Positions 19,074-28,053 of a stretch of DNA of 64,000 nt are shown one piece after another. The DNA is taken from positions 372,001 to 436,000 of the forward strand of contig NZ_VISR01000001.1 in NCBI RefSeq assembly GCF_007827595.1, given 5' to 3'. Made by a program: the position numbers and the translations under genes. Numbering within the stretch: the stretch's first letter is position 1; the number at the start of each line of letters is the position of its first letter. Source of the stretch: Streptomyces sp. BK340. GTDB lineage: Bacteria; Actinomycetota; Actinomycetes; Streptomycetales; Streptomycetaceae. Below the pieces are notes generated by a model. That model searched no databases. It was not told the DNA's origin and saw only the letters and a program-made list of their open reading frames with translations.

Positions 19074-20128
19074 CCCGCATAGAAGAGGCCAAGTCCGACA
19101 ATCACACAGATTCCCTGAATGATCCAGAAGCGGACCACCACCAGGACCTCGGACCAGCCCTTGAGTTCGAAGTGGTGCTGGAGTGGCGCCATCCGGAAGA
19201 CGCGCCTGCCGGTGAGCCGGAAGGAGCCGACCTGGATGACGACCGACATGGTGATGAGGACGAACAGGCCACCCATGATGGCCACCAGCAGCTCCGTGCG
19301 GGAGAGGATGGCCAGGCCCGTCAGGACACCGCCGAGCGCGAGCGAACCGGTGTCGCCCATGAAGATCTTCGCCGGCGAGGTGTTCCACCACAGGAAGCCC
19401 AGGCAGGCGCCCATCAGGGCGGAGGCGACCACGGCGAGGTCCAGCGGGTCGCGCACCTCGTAGCAGGCGGCCGGGTTGGTCAGGGTCCCCGCGTTGGCGC
19501 AGGACTCCTGGAACTGCCACACACCGATGAACGTGTAGGCGCCGAAGACGAGGACGGAGGCGCCGGTGGCGAGGCCGTCCAGACCGTCGGTGAGGTTCAC
19601 GCCGTTCGACATCGCCAGGATCATGAACAGCGCCCAGACGACGAACAGCACCGGGCCGATGGACCAGCCGAAGTCCGTGATGAACGACAGCTTGGTGGAC
19701 GCCGGGGTGTTGCCCCGGGCGTCGGCGAACATCAGCGACAGCACCGCGAAGCCGATGCCGACGATCAGCTGGCCGGCCATCTTGGCCTTGGCCCGCAGAC
19801 CCAGCGAGCGCCGCTTGACGATCTTGATGTAGTCGTCCAGGAAGCCGACCAGACCCATGCCGAACATCAGGCCGAGCACCAGCAGGCCGGAGTAGGTGGG
19901 CGGGTAGCCGGTGATGAGCTTGCTCAGGAAGTAGGCGGCGATCGTCGCCAGGATGAAGGCGATGCCACCCATGGTGGGCGTACCGCGCTTGCTGGCGTGC
20001 TCACGCGGGCCGTCGTCACGGATGTACTGGCCGTACCCCTTGCGGGCCAGCAGCTTGATCAGCAGCGGGGTCCCGATCAGGGTCAGGAAGAGGCCGATGA
20101 CTCCCGAGAACAGGATCTGCTTCATCAT
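19055..20128 (-). CDS. mraY: Phospho-MurNAc-pentapeptide transferase
   Basis: Makes lipid I by transferring phospho-MurNAc-pentapeptide to undecaprenyl phosphate. It has 357 residues and ten hydrophobic segments. Active-site blocks are intact: the GTPTMGG loop, FLDDYIK (Asp pair), NLTDGLDGLA and the C-terminal APLQHHFELKGW. The ATG (20126-20128) overlaps the murF stop (ATGA). It is also known as MurX in actinobacteria. Confidence 0.97.
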   Translation of the reverse strand: MMKQILFSGVIGLFLTLIGTPLLIKLLARKGYGQYIRDDGPREHASKRGTPTMGGIAFILATIAAYFLSKLITGYPPTYSGLLVLGLMFGMGLVGFLDDYIKIVKRRSLGLRAKAKMAGQLIVGIGFAVLSLMFADARGNTPASTKLSFITDFGWSIGPVLFVVWALFMILAMSNGVNLTDGLDGLATGASVLVFGAYTFIGVWQFQESCANAGTLTNPAACYEVRDPLDLAVVASALMGACLGFLWWNTSPAKIFMGDTGSLALGGVLTGLAILSRTELLVAIMGGLFVLITMSVVIQVGSFRLTGRRVFRMAPLQHHFELKGWSEVLVVVRFWIIQGICVIVGLGLFYAGWAADK

Positions 20129-21531
20129 CGGGCGGCAACCTCACCCTCGGCACCCGTCTCGACGAGCGCCTGGGCGACGCTTTCGAGCCCCACCGAACGG
20201 GACGCCTTCACGAGTACGACGTCCCCTGGGCGCAACTCGCTGCGCAACAGGTCGACCGCCGCCTGTGCGTCGGACACGTGCACCGACTCCTCACCCCACG
20301 AACCCTCGTTATATGCGCCCAGTTGCAGCCAGGAGGCCTCAATCCCCCCGACCGCGACGAGCTTGCTGACGTTGAGCCGGACGGCGAGCCGTCCGACGGC
20401 GTCGTGCTCGGCGAGCGCCTCGTCCCCCAGCTCGGCCATCTTGCCGAGCACCGCCCACGTGCGGCGCCCCTTGCCCATGGCCGCGAGCGCCCTGAGGGCT
20501 GCCCGCATGGACTCGGGGTTGGCGTTGTAGGCGTCGTTGACGATGGTCACGCCGTCCGGGCGCTCGGTGACCTCCATCCGCCAGCGGGAGAGGGAGCCCG
20601 CCTCGGAGAGCGCGGTGGCGATCTCTTCCGCGGACAGACCCAGCTCATGGGCGACGGCGGCCGCGGCGAGCGCGTTCGACACGTGGTGCTCACCGTACAG
20701 GCGCATGGTCACATCGCTTGCACCGGAGGGTGTGTGAAGCCTGAAGGCGGGCTGTCCGCTGTCCGTGAGTCGCACGTTCTCGGCGCGTACGTCCGCTTCG
20801 GCCGACTCTCCGAAAAGGACCACCTTCGCCTTGGTACGGGAGGCCATGGCACGTACCAACGGGTCGTCGGCGTTGAGGATCGCGGCCCCGTCCTCGGGCA
20901 GCGCCTCCACCAGCTCGCCCTTGGCCTGCGCGATCTGCTCACGGCCGCCGAACTCGCCGATGTGGGCGGTGCCGACGTTGAGCACCAGGCCGATCTTCGG
21001 CGGGGTGAGGCCGGCGAGGTAGCGGATGTGGCCGATGCCGCGCGCGCCCATCTCCAGGACGAGGAACCGGGTGTCCTCGGTCGCGGACAGGGCGGTCAGC
21101 GGCAGCCCGATCTCGTTGTTGAGCGAGCCAGGCGTGAACACGGTCGGCGCCTTGCTCTGGAGCACCTGGGCGATGAGGTCCTTGGTGCTGGTCTTGCCGG
21201 CCGAGCCGGTCAGGGCGACGAGGGTCGCGCCGAGCCGTTGCACGACGTGGCGGGCGAGGGCGCCGAGGGCGGTCTGGACGTCGTCCACGACGATCGCGGG
21301 CACGCCGACGGGACGCGACGCCAGTACGGCGACCGCGCCCGCCTCCACGACGGCCTGCGCGAAGTCGTGGCCGTCCACGCGCTCGCCGACGAACGCGGCG
21401 AACAGGGTGCCGGGCACCACCTCGCGGGAGTCCCGGACGACCGGTCCGGTGACCTGGACGGACGGATCCGGTATGTCGTGCGTCTGCCCGCCGACGACTG
21501 CTGCGATCTCGGCGAGGGAGAGGGCGATCAC
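20125..21531 (-). CDS. murF: UDP-MurNAc-tripeptide:D-Ala-D-Ala ligase
   Basis: Cytoplasmic ligase that adds D-Ala-D-Ala to the UDP-MurNAc-tripeptide. It has 468 residues. The ATP loop GSAGKTSTKD lies near residue 110, with FTPGSLNNEIGLPLT, EMGARGIGHI and NDAYNANPESM motifs following. The GTG start (21529-21531) lies 4 nt after the murE stop. The neighbours murE and mraY are in the same operon. Confidence 0.97.
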   Translation of the reverse strand: MIALSLAEIAAVVGGQTHDIPDPSVQVTGPVVRDSREVVPGTLFAAFVGERVDGHDFAQAVVEAGAVAVLASRPVGVPAIVVDDVQTALGALARHVVQRLGATLVALTGSAGKTSTKDLIAQVLQSKAPTVFTPGSLNNEIGLPLTALSATEDTRFLVLEMGARGIGHIRYLAGLTPPKIGLVLNVGTAHIGEFGGREQIAQAKGELVEALPEDGAAILNADDPLVRAMASRTKAKVVLFGESAEADVRAENVRLTDSGQPAFRLHTPSGASDVTMRLYGEHHVSNALAAAAVAHELGLSAEEIATALSEAGSLSRWRMEVTERPDGVTIVNDAYNANPESMRAALRALAAMGKGRRTWAVLGKMAELGDEALAEHDAVGRLAVRLNVSKLVAVGGIEASWLQLGAYNEGSWGEESVHVSDAQAAVDLLRSELRPGDVVLVKASRSVGLESVAQALVETGAEGEVAAR

Positions 21532-21535
21532 AAGT

Positions 21536-23191
21536 TCATCCCTGGGTCTTCTGGATAGCTTCGCGAAGCACCTGGCGGTCGTCGAAGGGACGGACCACGC
21601 CGGCGATGTCCTGGCCCTGCTCGTGGCCCTTACCCGCGACCAGCACGGTGTCGCCGGGCTGTGCGCGGCCCACGGCGGCCTCGATCGCGGCGGCCCGGTC
21701 CTCGAACAGGAGCACCTCGCCGCGCTGGTGCGCGGGCACGGAGGCTGCGCCCTGGAGCATGGTCGCGAGGATCGCGAGCGAGTCCTCGGAGCGGGGGTTG
21801 TCGGAGGTCAGCACGGCCGTGTCGGAGAGCCGGGCCACGGCGGCGCCCATCGGGGCGCGCTTGGTCTGGTCACGGTCGCCGCCGCAGCCGAGAACGACGT
21901 GCAGCCGGCCCTTGGTGACCTTGCGCAGCGCCTTGAGCACCGATTCGACCGCGTCGGTCTTGTGCGCGTAGTCGACGACGGCGAGGTAGGGCTGTCCGGC
22001 GTCCACCCGCTCCAGGCGGCCGGGGACACCCGGTACGGCGGCTACGCCGTCGGCGGCGACCTGCGGGTCGAGGCCGGCCACGGCGAGGGCGACGATGGCG
22101 GCGAGGGTGTTCGCCACGTTGAAGGGGCCCGGCAGCGGCGACTTGGCGTGGATGCGCTCGCCCTCGGGGCCGACGACGGTGAACGTCGAGTCCATGGGGC
22201 CGACCTGGACGTCCTGGGCGCGCCAGTCGGCGTCGGGGTGGCCCTCGGCGGAGAAGGTGACGACCGGGACGGTCGCCTCCTTCGCGAGCCGGCGGCCGTA
22301 CTCGTCGTCGGCGTTGATCACACCGAGTTTGCTGCGTTTCGGCGTGAAAAGCTGTGCTTTGGCCCGGAAGTAGTCCTCCATGTCGGAGTGGAACTCCATG
22401 TGTTCCGGGCTGAGGTTGTTGAACACGGCGATGTCGAAGACACAGCCGTCGACCCGGCCGAGGACCAGGGCGTGGCTGGAGACCTCCATGGCGACCGCCT
22501 CGACGCCGCGTTCGCGCATGACCGCGAACAGGGCCTGCAGGTCGGTGGCTTCGGGGGTGGTGCGCTCGGACTTGATGCGCTCGTCGCCGATGCGCATCTC
22601 GACGGTCCCGATGAGCCCGGTCTCGCGGGTGGTCCTGAGACCGCCCTCGACCAGGTAGGCGGTGGTGGTCTTGCCCGAGGTGCCGGTGATGCCGATCTGG
22701 AGCAGGTCACGGCCGGGGCGGCCGTAGATCGTCGCCGCCAGTTCGCCCATCCGCCCGCGCGGGTCCTCCACGACCAGGACCGGCAGTCCGGTCGCCGCGG
22801 CGCGCCCGGCGCCCGTCGGGTCGGTCAGCACGGCGACCGCGCCGAGGCCGGCGGCCTGGGTCACGAAGTCGGCGCCGTGCAGGCGGGCGCCCGGAAGGGC
22901 GGCGTACACGTCGCCGGGGCGGACGGCGCGCGAGTCATGGGTGATCCCCGTGACCTCGGCGGCGCTGTCCGGAGCGGCGGCACCCAGCTGATCGGCCAGT
23001 TCCGCGAGGGGTGTGGCGGAGACCTGAACCGGTCGCGGCGGTCCCGGATATGTCACGGAAGCGCCCTTCTGGGTGATGTGGGACTGATCAGCGTGTGGCA
23101 CGGCGGTGAGCGTACCGGGCGCACCCGCTCCGGAGCGAAGTGAGGGCTCTGCGGCGCCTTGGTTCCCGGAATCGGGGGTGATCGTTCTCAC
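21536..23191 (-). CDS. murE: UDP-MurNAc-L-Ala-D-Glu:diaminopimelate ligase
   Basis: Adds diaminopimelate (LL-form expected in Streptomyces) to the stem peptide. ATP loop GTSGKTTT, carbamylated-Lys region and the substrate motif DNPR (in TSDNPRSED) are visible; the latter marks DAP-specific enzymes. Two starts are possible. GTG 23191 gives 551 residues with a 45-residue Pro/Ser/Gly N-terminal tail that I recall being conserved in Streptomyces. GTG 23056 (VTYPGPPRPVQV) gives 506 residues and also has GAAGGG upstream. It follows ftsI by about 45 nt. Confidence 0.94.
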   Translation of the reverse strand: MRTITPDSGNQGAAEPSLRSGAGAPGTLTAVPHADQSHITQKGASVTYPGPPRPVQVSATPLAELADQLGAAAPDSAAEVTGITHDSRAVRPGDVYAALPGARLHGADFVTQAAGLGAVAVLTDPTGAGRAAATGLPVLVVEDPRGRMGELAATIYGRPGRDLLQIGITGTSGKTTTAYLVEGGLRTTRETGLIGTVEMRIGDERIKSERTTPEATDLQALFAVMRERGVEAVAMEVSSHALVLGRVDGCVFDIAVFNNLSPEHMEFHSDMEDYFRAKAQLFTPKRSKLGVINADDEYGRRLAKEATVPVVTFSAEGHPDADWRAQDVQVGPMDSTFTVVGPEGERIHAKSPLPGPFNVANTLAAIVALAVAGLDPQVAADGVAAVPGVPGRLERVDAGQPYLAVVDYAHKTDAVESVLKALRKVTKGRLHVVLGCGGDRDQTKRAPMGAAVARLSDTAVLTSDNPRSEDSLAILATMLQGAASVPAHQRGEVLLFEDRAAAIEAAVGRAQPGDTVLVAGKGHEQGQDIAGVVRPFDDRQVLREAIQKTQG

Positions 23192-23235
23192 GGGCTCGTT
23201 CCTGGTGGTGTTCCGGTGGTGCGGGGTGGGGCTGA

Positions 23236-25209
23236 TCAGGGCTTGTAGTCGACGGGCAGGTTCGCCGGCTTCGCCCCGGTAGGCGGGATCTGGAGGGTCT
23301 TCAGGGCGAACTCCATCACCTGCTTGTAGATGGGTCCGCAGATCTGGCCGCCGAAGTAGTTGCCGGACGTGGCGTTCTGGATGGCGCAGTACACGGTGAT
23401 CCGCGGGTTGTCCGCGGGTGCGAATCCGGCGAACGACGAGGTGTAGCCGCGGTAACGGCCGGTGGCCGGGTCCACGCGGTTGGCCGTACCCGTCTTGCCC
23501 GCGACCCGGTAGCCGGGAATACGGGCCTTGGCACCGGTGCCCTGCTCGTCGTCCACCACGGACTCCAGCATCCGGGCGAGTGTCCTGGCCGTCTTCTCGC
23601 TGACCACGCGCGATTTCCTGGGCTGCGTTGCGGGCGTGAAGCGGCCGTCGGCGCCCTCTGTGCCGCGCACGAGGGTCGGCTCGACGCGGACACCGCCGTT
23701 GGCGATCGTCGAGTACACGGATGCGGCCTGCATGGCGCTCAGGGAGAAGCCCTGGCCGAAGGGAATCGTGTACTGCTGCGACGTCGACCACTTGCCGACG
23801 GGCGCGAGGATGCCCCTGGTCTCGCCGGGGAAGCCGAGCCCGGTGGCGCCGCCGATGCCGAACTTGCGCAGGTACGAGTAGAGGACCTTGTTGGCCTCCG
23901 GCTGGGTCTTGCCGAGCTGGCCGGTGGCGAGGATGGTGCCGATGTTGCTGGACTTGGCGAGCACGCCGTTGAGCGTGAGGTACCAGGTCTTGTGGTCGAT
24001 GTCGTCCTGGAAGAGGCGGTCGCCGCGGTGCAGCCGGTTCGGTACGACGACATGGGTGAGCGGGGTGGCCGCGTTCTGCTCCAGCACCGCCGCCATCGAC
24101 ATCACCTTGGCGGTGGAGCCGGGCTCGTAGGCGTCCTGGACGGCCGCGTTGCCCATGGCCGCCCCGTCGGCCTTCGACAGGTCGTTCGGGTCGAAGCCGG
24201 GCGAGTTGGCCATGGCCAGGATCTGGCCGGTGCGGGTGTCCTGGACGATGACGTAGCCGCGGTCCGCCTTGGACTTCTTGACCTGCTCGGTGATGGCGTT
24301 CTGGGCGGCCCACTGAATGTCGCGGTCGATGGTGAGCTCGACGTCGCTGCCGGGCACGGCGGGCGTCTCCGTCGAGCCCGCGGTGGGCACCTCGCGGCCA
24401 CCGGACTGGGCGTAGCGGATCTTGCCGGCCTTGCCGGACAGCTGCTTGTTCAGCTCCTGCTCGATGCCGCCGCCCCCCTGGCCCTCGGCGTTGACCCAGC
24501 CCAGTATCCCGGCGGCGAGCTCGCCGTTGGGGTACACGCGCTGGCTGCTGGGGTCGGCGAAGACGCCGGCGAGCACGTTGGCCGAGCTGTTGTCGGTCCT
24601 GGCCTTCTGGGCGAGCGCGCTCTTCAGGTCCTTGATCTGCTTCCAGACCTGCGGGGTCTGCCGGGTGGCGAGCCGCGTGTAGCGCGACAGCTTGTTCGTG
24701 GGCCTGAGCTTCTTGACGATCGTGGCCTGGTCCTGGCCGAGGATCGGCGCGAGCAGTGCGGCGGCCTGCTCGGGCCCGTCGCCGGTCTTGAGCTGCTCGG
24801 CGGTGAACATCGTCGGGTCGGCCGTGATGTCGTACGCGTCCTCGCTGATGGCGAGGGCCACTCCGTTGCGGTCGGTGATCTGGCCGCGCTCGGCGGCCAG
24901 GGTGTGCACGACGTACCGGTTCAGTTCGGCCTTGGCGGCGTACGCGTCGGCGTCGACGGCCTGGACCTGGAGCAGCCGTACGACGAAGGCCAGCAGCACC
25001 AGGGTGAGCGCGAGGCCGACCATACGCAGCCGGGGACGGGGGCTGCCGAGCCGGAGGGCGGGCGGGGGCATGGGCCGGGCCCCGCCCGGCCGGCGGGCCG
25101 GGCGGGCACCGGGCCCGGGCTGCCGCCGTACGGCGCCCCGCGGCCGGGGCGGCTTCGCGGGGCCGGGCACGCGGCGGCGCTGCGCTTCCCTGTCGGACAC
25201 TTCCGTCAC
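23236..25209 (-). CDS. ftsI: Septal peptidoglycan transpeptidase FtsI (PBP3, class B)
   Basis: Cross-links septal peptidoglycan; the target of beta-lactams. It has 657 residues. A very basic, Pro/Arg-rich cytoplasmic tail of about 60 residues comes first, then one membrane segment (about 63-82), the PBP dimerisation domain, and the transpeptidase domain with STAK (about 363), KSSN and KTGT (about 570). The GTG start overlaps the ftsL stop (GTGA). It works with FtsW and the FtsQLB complex. Confidence 0.96.
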   Translation of the reverse strand: MTEVSDREAQRRRVPGPAKPPRPRGAVRRQPGPGARPARRPGGARPMPPPALRLGSPRPRLRMVGLALTLVLLAFVVRLLQVQAVDADAYAAKAELNRYVVHTLAAERGQITDRNGVALAISEDAYDITADPTMFTAEQLKTGDGPEQAAALLAPILGQDQATIVKKLRPTNKLSRYTRLATRQTPQVWKQIKDLKSALAQKARTDNSSANVLAGVFADPSSQRVYPNGELAAGILGWVNAEGQGGGGIEQELNKQLSGKAGKIRYAQSGGREVPTAGSTETPAVPGSDVELTIDRDIQWAAQNAITEQVKKSKADRGYVIVQDTRTGQILAMANSPGFDPNDLSKADGAAMGNAAVQDAYEPGSTAKVMSMAAVLEQNAATPLTHVVVPNRLHRGDRLFQDDIDHKTWYLTLNGVLAKSSNIGTILATGQLGKTQPEANKVLYSYLRKFGIGGATGLGFPGETRGILAPVGKWSTSQQYTIPFGQGFSLSAMQAASVYSTIANGGVRVEPTLVRGTEGADGRFTPATQPRKSRVVSEKTARTLARMLESVVDDEQGTGAKARIPGYRVAGKTGTANRVDPATGRYRGYTSSFAGFAPADNPRITVYCAIQNATSGNYFGGQICGPIYKQVMEFALKTLQIPPTGAKPANLPVDYKP

Positions 25210-25799
25210 CTGCCGGGGGTCGGGGTGGGCGCGGACTGGAGGGCGGCGGGCGGTGGCGGCACCGCCCCGGCCGGGGCGGCCGCCGGGGCCGGGGCCGAGG
25301 GGGCGGAGGTCGCGGGCGGCGCCGGTGCGACCGGGGGGAGCGAGGGGGGCGCGGCGCCCGAGGGCGGCACGGAGGCGCCCGGGGCCGTGAGGACGGTCTC
25401 CGGGGCGACCGGCTGAGCGAAGGTGGCCGGCTCGGGGACGGCCGCGTTCGGTACGCCCTTCACCTTGCCGTCGGAGCCGAGGAAGGCCGGGTCACCGCCG
25501 GGGACCATGCCGAGTTCGCGGGCACGGCGCTGGAGGGCGTCGGGCGACGAGTAGGCGTCGATGTCCCGCTGCAGGGCCTGTTCCTCGTCGGTGAGGCCCT
25601 TCGTCTGCTTCTGCAGGTCGTCGAGTTTGAACGAGCCCTCGCTGAGGGCGGAGTTGAGCACCAGCAGCCCGATGAGACCGCCGCCCAGCAGCAGGACGAC
25701 GAGGAGGACGAACGGGGCGCGGGCCGCGCGGGCGCGGCCGGCCGGGAAGAGCCGGGCGAGCCGGGCGGCCCTCCCCCTCAGTTCGGGTTTCCTACTCAC
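25206..25799 (-). CDS. ftsL: Cell division protein FtsL-like septum protein
   Basis: Short bitopic divisome protein placed exactly where ftsL sits, between rsmH and ftsI. It has 197 residues: a basic cytoplasmic segment, one membrane helix (about 30-48), a heptad-like coiled coil (FKLDDLQKQTKGLTDEEQAL onward) and the ARELGMVPGGDPAFL block typical of actinobacterial FtsL. The last 90 residues are an Ala/Pro-rich tail of unknown use. Start GTG 25797-25799. Sequence conservation in this family is low, so the call rests on topology and position. Confidence 0.88.
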   Translation of the reverse strand: MSRKPELRGRAARLARLFPAGRARAARAPFVLLVVLLLGGGLIGLLVLNSALSEGSFKLDDLQKQTKGLTDEEQALQRDIDAYSSPDALQRRARELGMVPGGDPAFLGSDGKVKGVPNAAVPEPATFAQPVAPETVLTAPGASVPPSGAAPPSLPPVAPAPPATSAPSAPAPAAAPAGAVPPPPAALQSAPTPTPGR

Positions 25800-25862
25800 T
25801 GGGCCTCCGGTGGCTCCGGCGCGCCGACGGGTGAGTTCGGAAACCCAACCGACCCGATTCGC

Positions 25863-26819
25863 TCACTCGGCGTCCTCCCTGATGCGCTCGGCGCCCCGCA
25901 GCCGGGCCGGGGCGGCCCTGCGGTTCTCGGCGACCTCTTCCTCGGTGGGAAGTTCGGCACCGCGCGTGAGCAGCTTGAGCCGCGGCTGGTAGCGCTCGGG
26001 CACGACCGGCAGCCCGGGCGGCGCGGTGGACGCGGCGCCGGCCGCGAACACCTGCTTCACCAGCCGGTCCTCGAGCGAGTGGTACGACAGCACGGCGATG
26101 CGTCCGCCGACGCCGAGAGCCTTCACCGCGCCCGGGATCGCCCGCTCCAGCACGGACAGCTCGCCGTTGACCTCGATGCGCAGCGCCTGGAAGGTGCGCT
26201 TGGCCGGGTTGCCCCCGGTGCGCTTGGCGGCCTGCGGCAGCGCGTCCCGGATCAGCTCGACGAGCCGCGCGCTGTTGCTGAACGGCTCCTTCTCGCGCTC
26301 GCGGACGATCGCGGAGACGATCCGCTTGGCCTGTTTCTCCTCGCCGTACGCGCGCAGGATCCGGACCAGCTCGCCCGCCGGATAGGTGTTGAGGACCTCG
26401 GCGGCGCTGATGCCGGTCGTCTGGTCCATGCGCATGTCGAGGGGGGCGTCCTGGGCGTAGGCGAAGCCGCGGTCGGCCTCGTCCAGCTGCATGGAGGAGA
26501 CGCCGAGGTCGAACAGGACGCCCTGCACACGCGGGATGCGCAGCCGGTCCAGTACGTCAGGCAGCTCGTCGTAGACCGCGTGCACCAGGGTGGCCCGGTC
26601 ACCGAAGGGCGCGAGCCGCTCGCCGGACAGGCGCAGCGCCTCCTTGTCCCGGTCGAGGGCGACGAGCCGCACCTCGGGGAACTGCGTCAGCAGGGCCTCG
26701 CTGTGGCCGCCGAGGCCGAGGGTGCAGTCGACGACCACCGCTCCCGGCCGCTCCAGGGCGGGCGCCAGCAGATCCAGGCACCGCTGGAGCATCACCGGGA
26801 CGTGTCGACTCTGGCTCAA
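25863..26819 (-). CDS. rsmH: 16S rRNA (cytosine1402-N4)-methyltransferase
   Basis: SAM-dependent methylation of C1402 in the ribosomal P site (formerly MraW). It has 318 residues: HVPVMLQR near the N-terminus, the SAM loop [16 protein letters not shown] (about 28-43), [20 protein letters not shown], and the C-terminal [11 protein letters not shown] block. The start is an uncommon TTG (26817-26819) preceded by GAGAGG at about 5 nt. It is the first gene of the dcw operon; no mraZ precedes it. Confidence 0.95.
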   Translation of the reverse strand: MSQSRHVPVMLQRCLDLLAPALERPGAVVVDCTLGLGGHSEALLTQFPEVRLVALDRDKEALRLSGERLAPFGDRATLVHAVYDELPDVLDRLRIPRVQGVLFDLGVSSMQLDEADRGFAYAQDAPLDMRMDQTTGISAAEVLNTYPAGELVRILRAYGEEKQAKRIVSAIVREREKEPFSNSARLVELIRDALPQAAKRTGGNPAKRTFQALRIEVNGELSVLERAIPGAVKALGVGGRIAVLSYHSLEDRLVKQVFAAGAASTAPPGLPVVPERYQPRLKLLTRGAELPTEEEVAENRRAAPARLRGAERIREDAE

Positions 26820-27034
26820 GGGGGCCTCTCAGTTCCGGCGGGCCGTACGCACCGCCGGGTCCCCGCCCGCTCCGTGAAGGGGAGGCCTGCCGGCGCCGGA
26901 AGCGTCAGCCGACCGGGAGCGGGAGGAGGCCGAGCCGTACGTACGCGCCGCGCACGTGGGGAGACGGTCCGGGTGTGGGCCGGGGTCTCCGGGGATTTCA
27001 CCAGCAGGGAGAGCCGCCCCTCCCGCTTCGCGTC
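26820..27034 (-). other. Long 5' leader of the dcw transcript
   Basis: About 210 nt between the candidate start of transcription and rsmH. No riboswitch or terminator is recognised. A 61-codon frame starting GTG 27001 ends with a TGA that overlaps the rsmH TTG start by 4 nt (TTGA); its composition looks like chance GC-rich coding, and no ribosome site precedes it. Confidence 0.4.
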
Positions 27035-27062
27035 ACTTTAGTCCACCGTGTCTCGCGGTCAA
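27035..27062 (-). promoter_or_regulatory. Candidate promoter of the dcw operon
   Basis: On the minus strand TTGACC (27057-27062) and TAAAGT (27035-27040) are separated by 16 nt, the best vegetative promoter match in this part of the window. Transcription would begin near 27028, leaving a leader of about 208 nt before the rsmH TTG. A GACAC pentamer (the WhiA core) lies in the spacer at 27048-27052, minus strand. Confidence 0.6.
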
Positions 27063-27237
27063 TCAACCGGCCTGCGCGTCGCGTACTGCACCTCGGGCGG
27101 AGTGGCAATTCGAAAAGATTCACCCGTCCGGCCCACGTTTGCCCTCCGTGTGGGTTACCTCACAACAAGCCACGATGACGTTCTTTGTCCGCTCTCACAG
27201 CGGGCCGGGACCGGGGGTGACCAGTAACGTCGTGGCT

Positions 27238-27786
27238 ATGACGACTTCCGCAGCAGTTCCCACTGGATCCGAAGACGCCATAACCACCGGTGGCACCGTG
27301 ACGGACCGCCTGGTGGAGGCCAACGAGCACTACGCCGAGGCCTTCACCGACCCCGGCATGGACGCCCGTCCGGTCCTGCACGTGGCCGTGGTGGCCTGTA
27401 TGGACGCCCGGCTCGACCTGCACGCCGCCCTCGGCCTGCAGCTCGGCGACTGTCACACGATCCGCAACGCGGGCGGCGTGGTCACCGACGACGTGATCCG
27501 CTCCCTGACCATCAGCCAGCGCAAGCTCGGCACCCGCAGCATCGTCCTGATCCACCACACCGGCTGCGGCCTGGAGGCCCTCACCGAGGACTTCCGCACC
27601 GAGCTGGAGATGGAGGTCGGCCAGCGTCCGGCGTGGGCGGTGGAGTCCTTCCGGGACGTCGACCAGGACGTGCGTCAGTCGATGCAGCGGGTGCGCACCT
27701 CGCCGTTCCTGCTGCACGCCGACGACGTGCGCGGCTTCGTCTTCGACGTGCGCACCGGCCTGCTGCGCGAGGTCGACCCGGCCTGA
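27238..27786 (+). CDS. Beta-class carbonic anhydrase
   Basis: Zinc enzyme interconverting CO2 and bicarbonate. It has 182 residues, a short beta-CA. The zinc ligands and catalytic dyad are visible as C54-x-D56-x-R58 (VVACMDARLD) and H107-x-x-C110 (HHTGCG). I choose ATG 27238: no Shine-Dalgarno is present, but TAACGT ends exactly 7 nt before it, the arrangement of leaderless Streptomyces promoters. An ATG at 27175 would add 21 non-conserved residues. The gene diverges from the dcw operon. Confidence 0.9.
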   Translation: MTTSAAVPTGSEDAITTGGTVTDRLVEANEHYAEAFTDPGMDARPVLHVAVVACMDARLDLHAALGLQLGDCHTIRNAGGVVTDDVIRSLTISQRKLGTRSIVLIHHTGCGLEALTEDFRTELEMEVGQRPAWAVESFRDVDQDVRQSMQRVRTSPFLLHADDVRGFVFDVRTGLLREVDPA

Positions 27787-28053
27787 GCGGGGGCCGTCGA
27801 CCCACCCCGAACACCCTCGCGCCGGGAAAACATTCCCCCGCACGGCATCGAAAACAGTGGTCGAAAAGGCCGTAAGGCCGACATCGTGCGGGCAGTTGTC
27901 CACAGGCGAGTGACACGAATCGGTAACGGCAGCAAGAATGCGGGGTGTGGGCGTCGCGTGGAACCTTTTCCGCGCGGTGTCCGTGTTTTCGGGGTGGGCC
28001 GGTTTCGCATCGCAGAGCGTCGGCCCGAGTAAGAACGGGCCGAGGAGGGCCGG

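Noticed and set aside
26816..27001. 61-codon frame ahead of rsmH as an annotated gene or an mraZ relic
   Set aside because: No similarity to MraZ and no ribosome site; kept only as a finding because of the TTGA overlap.
27175..27240. Upstream ATG at 27175 as the carbonic anhydrase start
   Set aside because: It would add 21 residues not seen in beta-carbonic anhydrases; the ATG at 27238 has a leaderless -10 at exact spacing.
27960..28000. GGAACC...CGTGTT resembling an ECF-sigma promoter in front of the MoxR gene
   Set aside because: Matches only parts of the consensus of more than one sigma factor; too weak to list as a feature.
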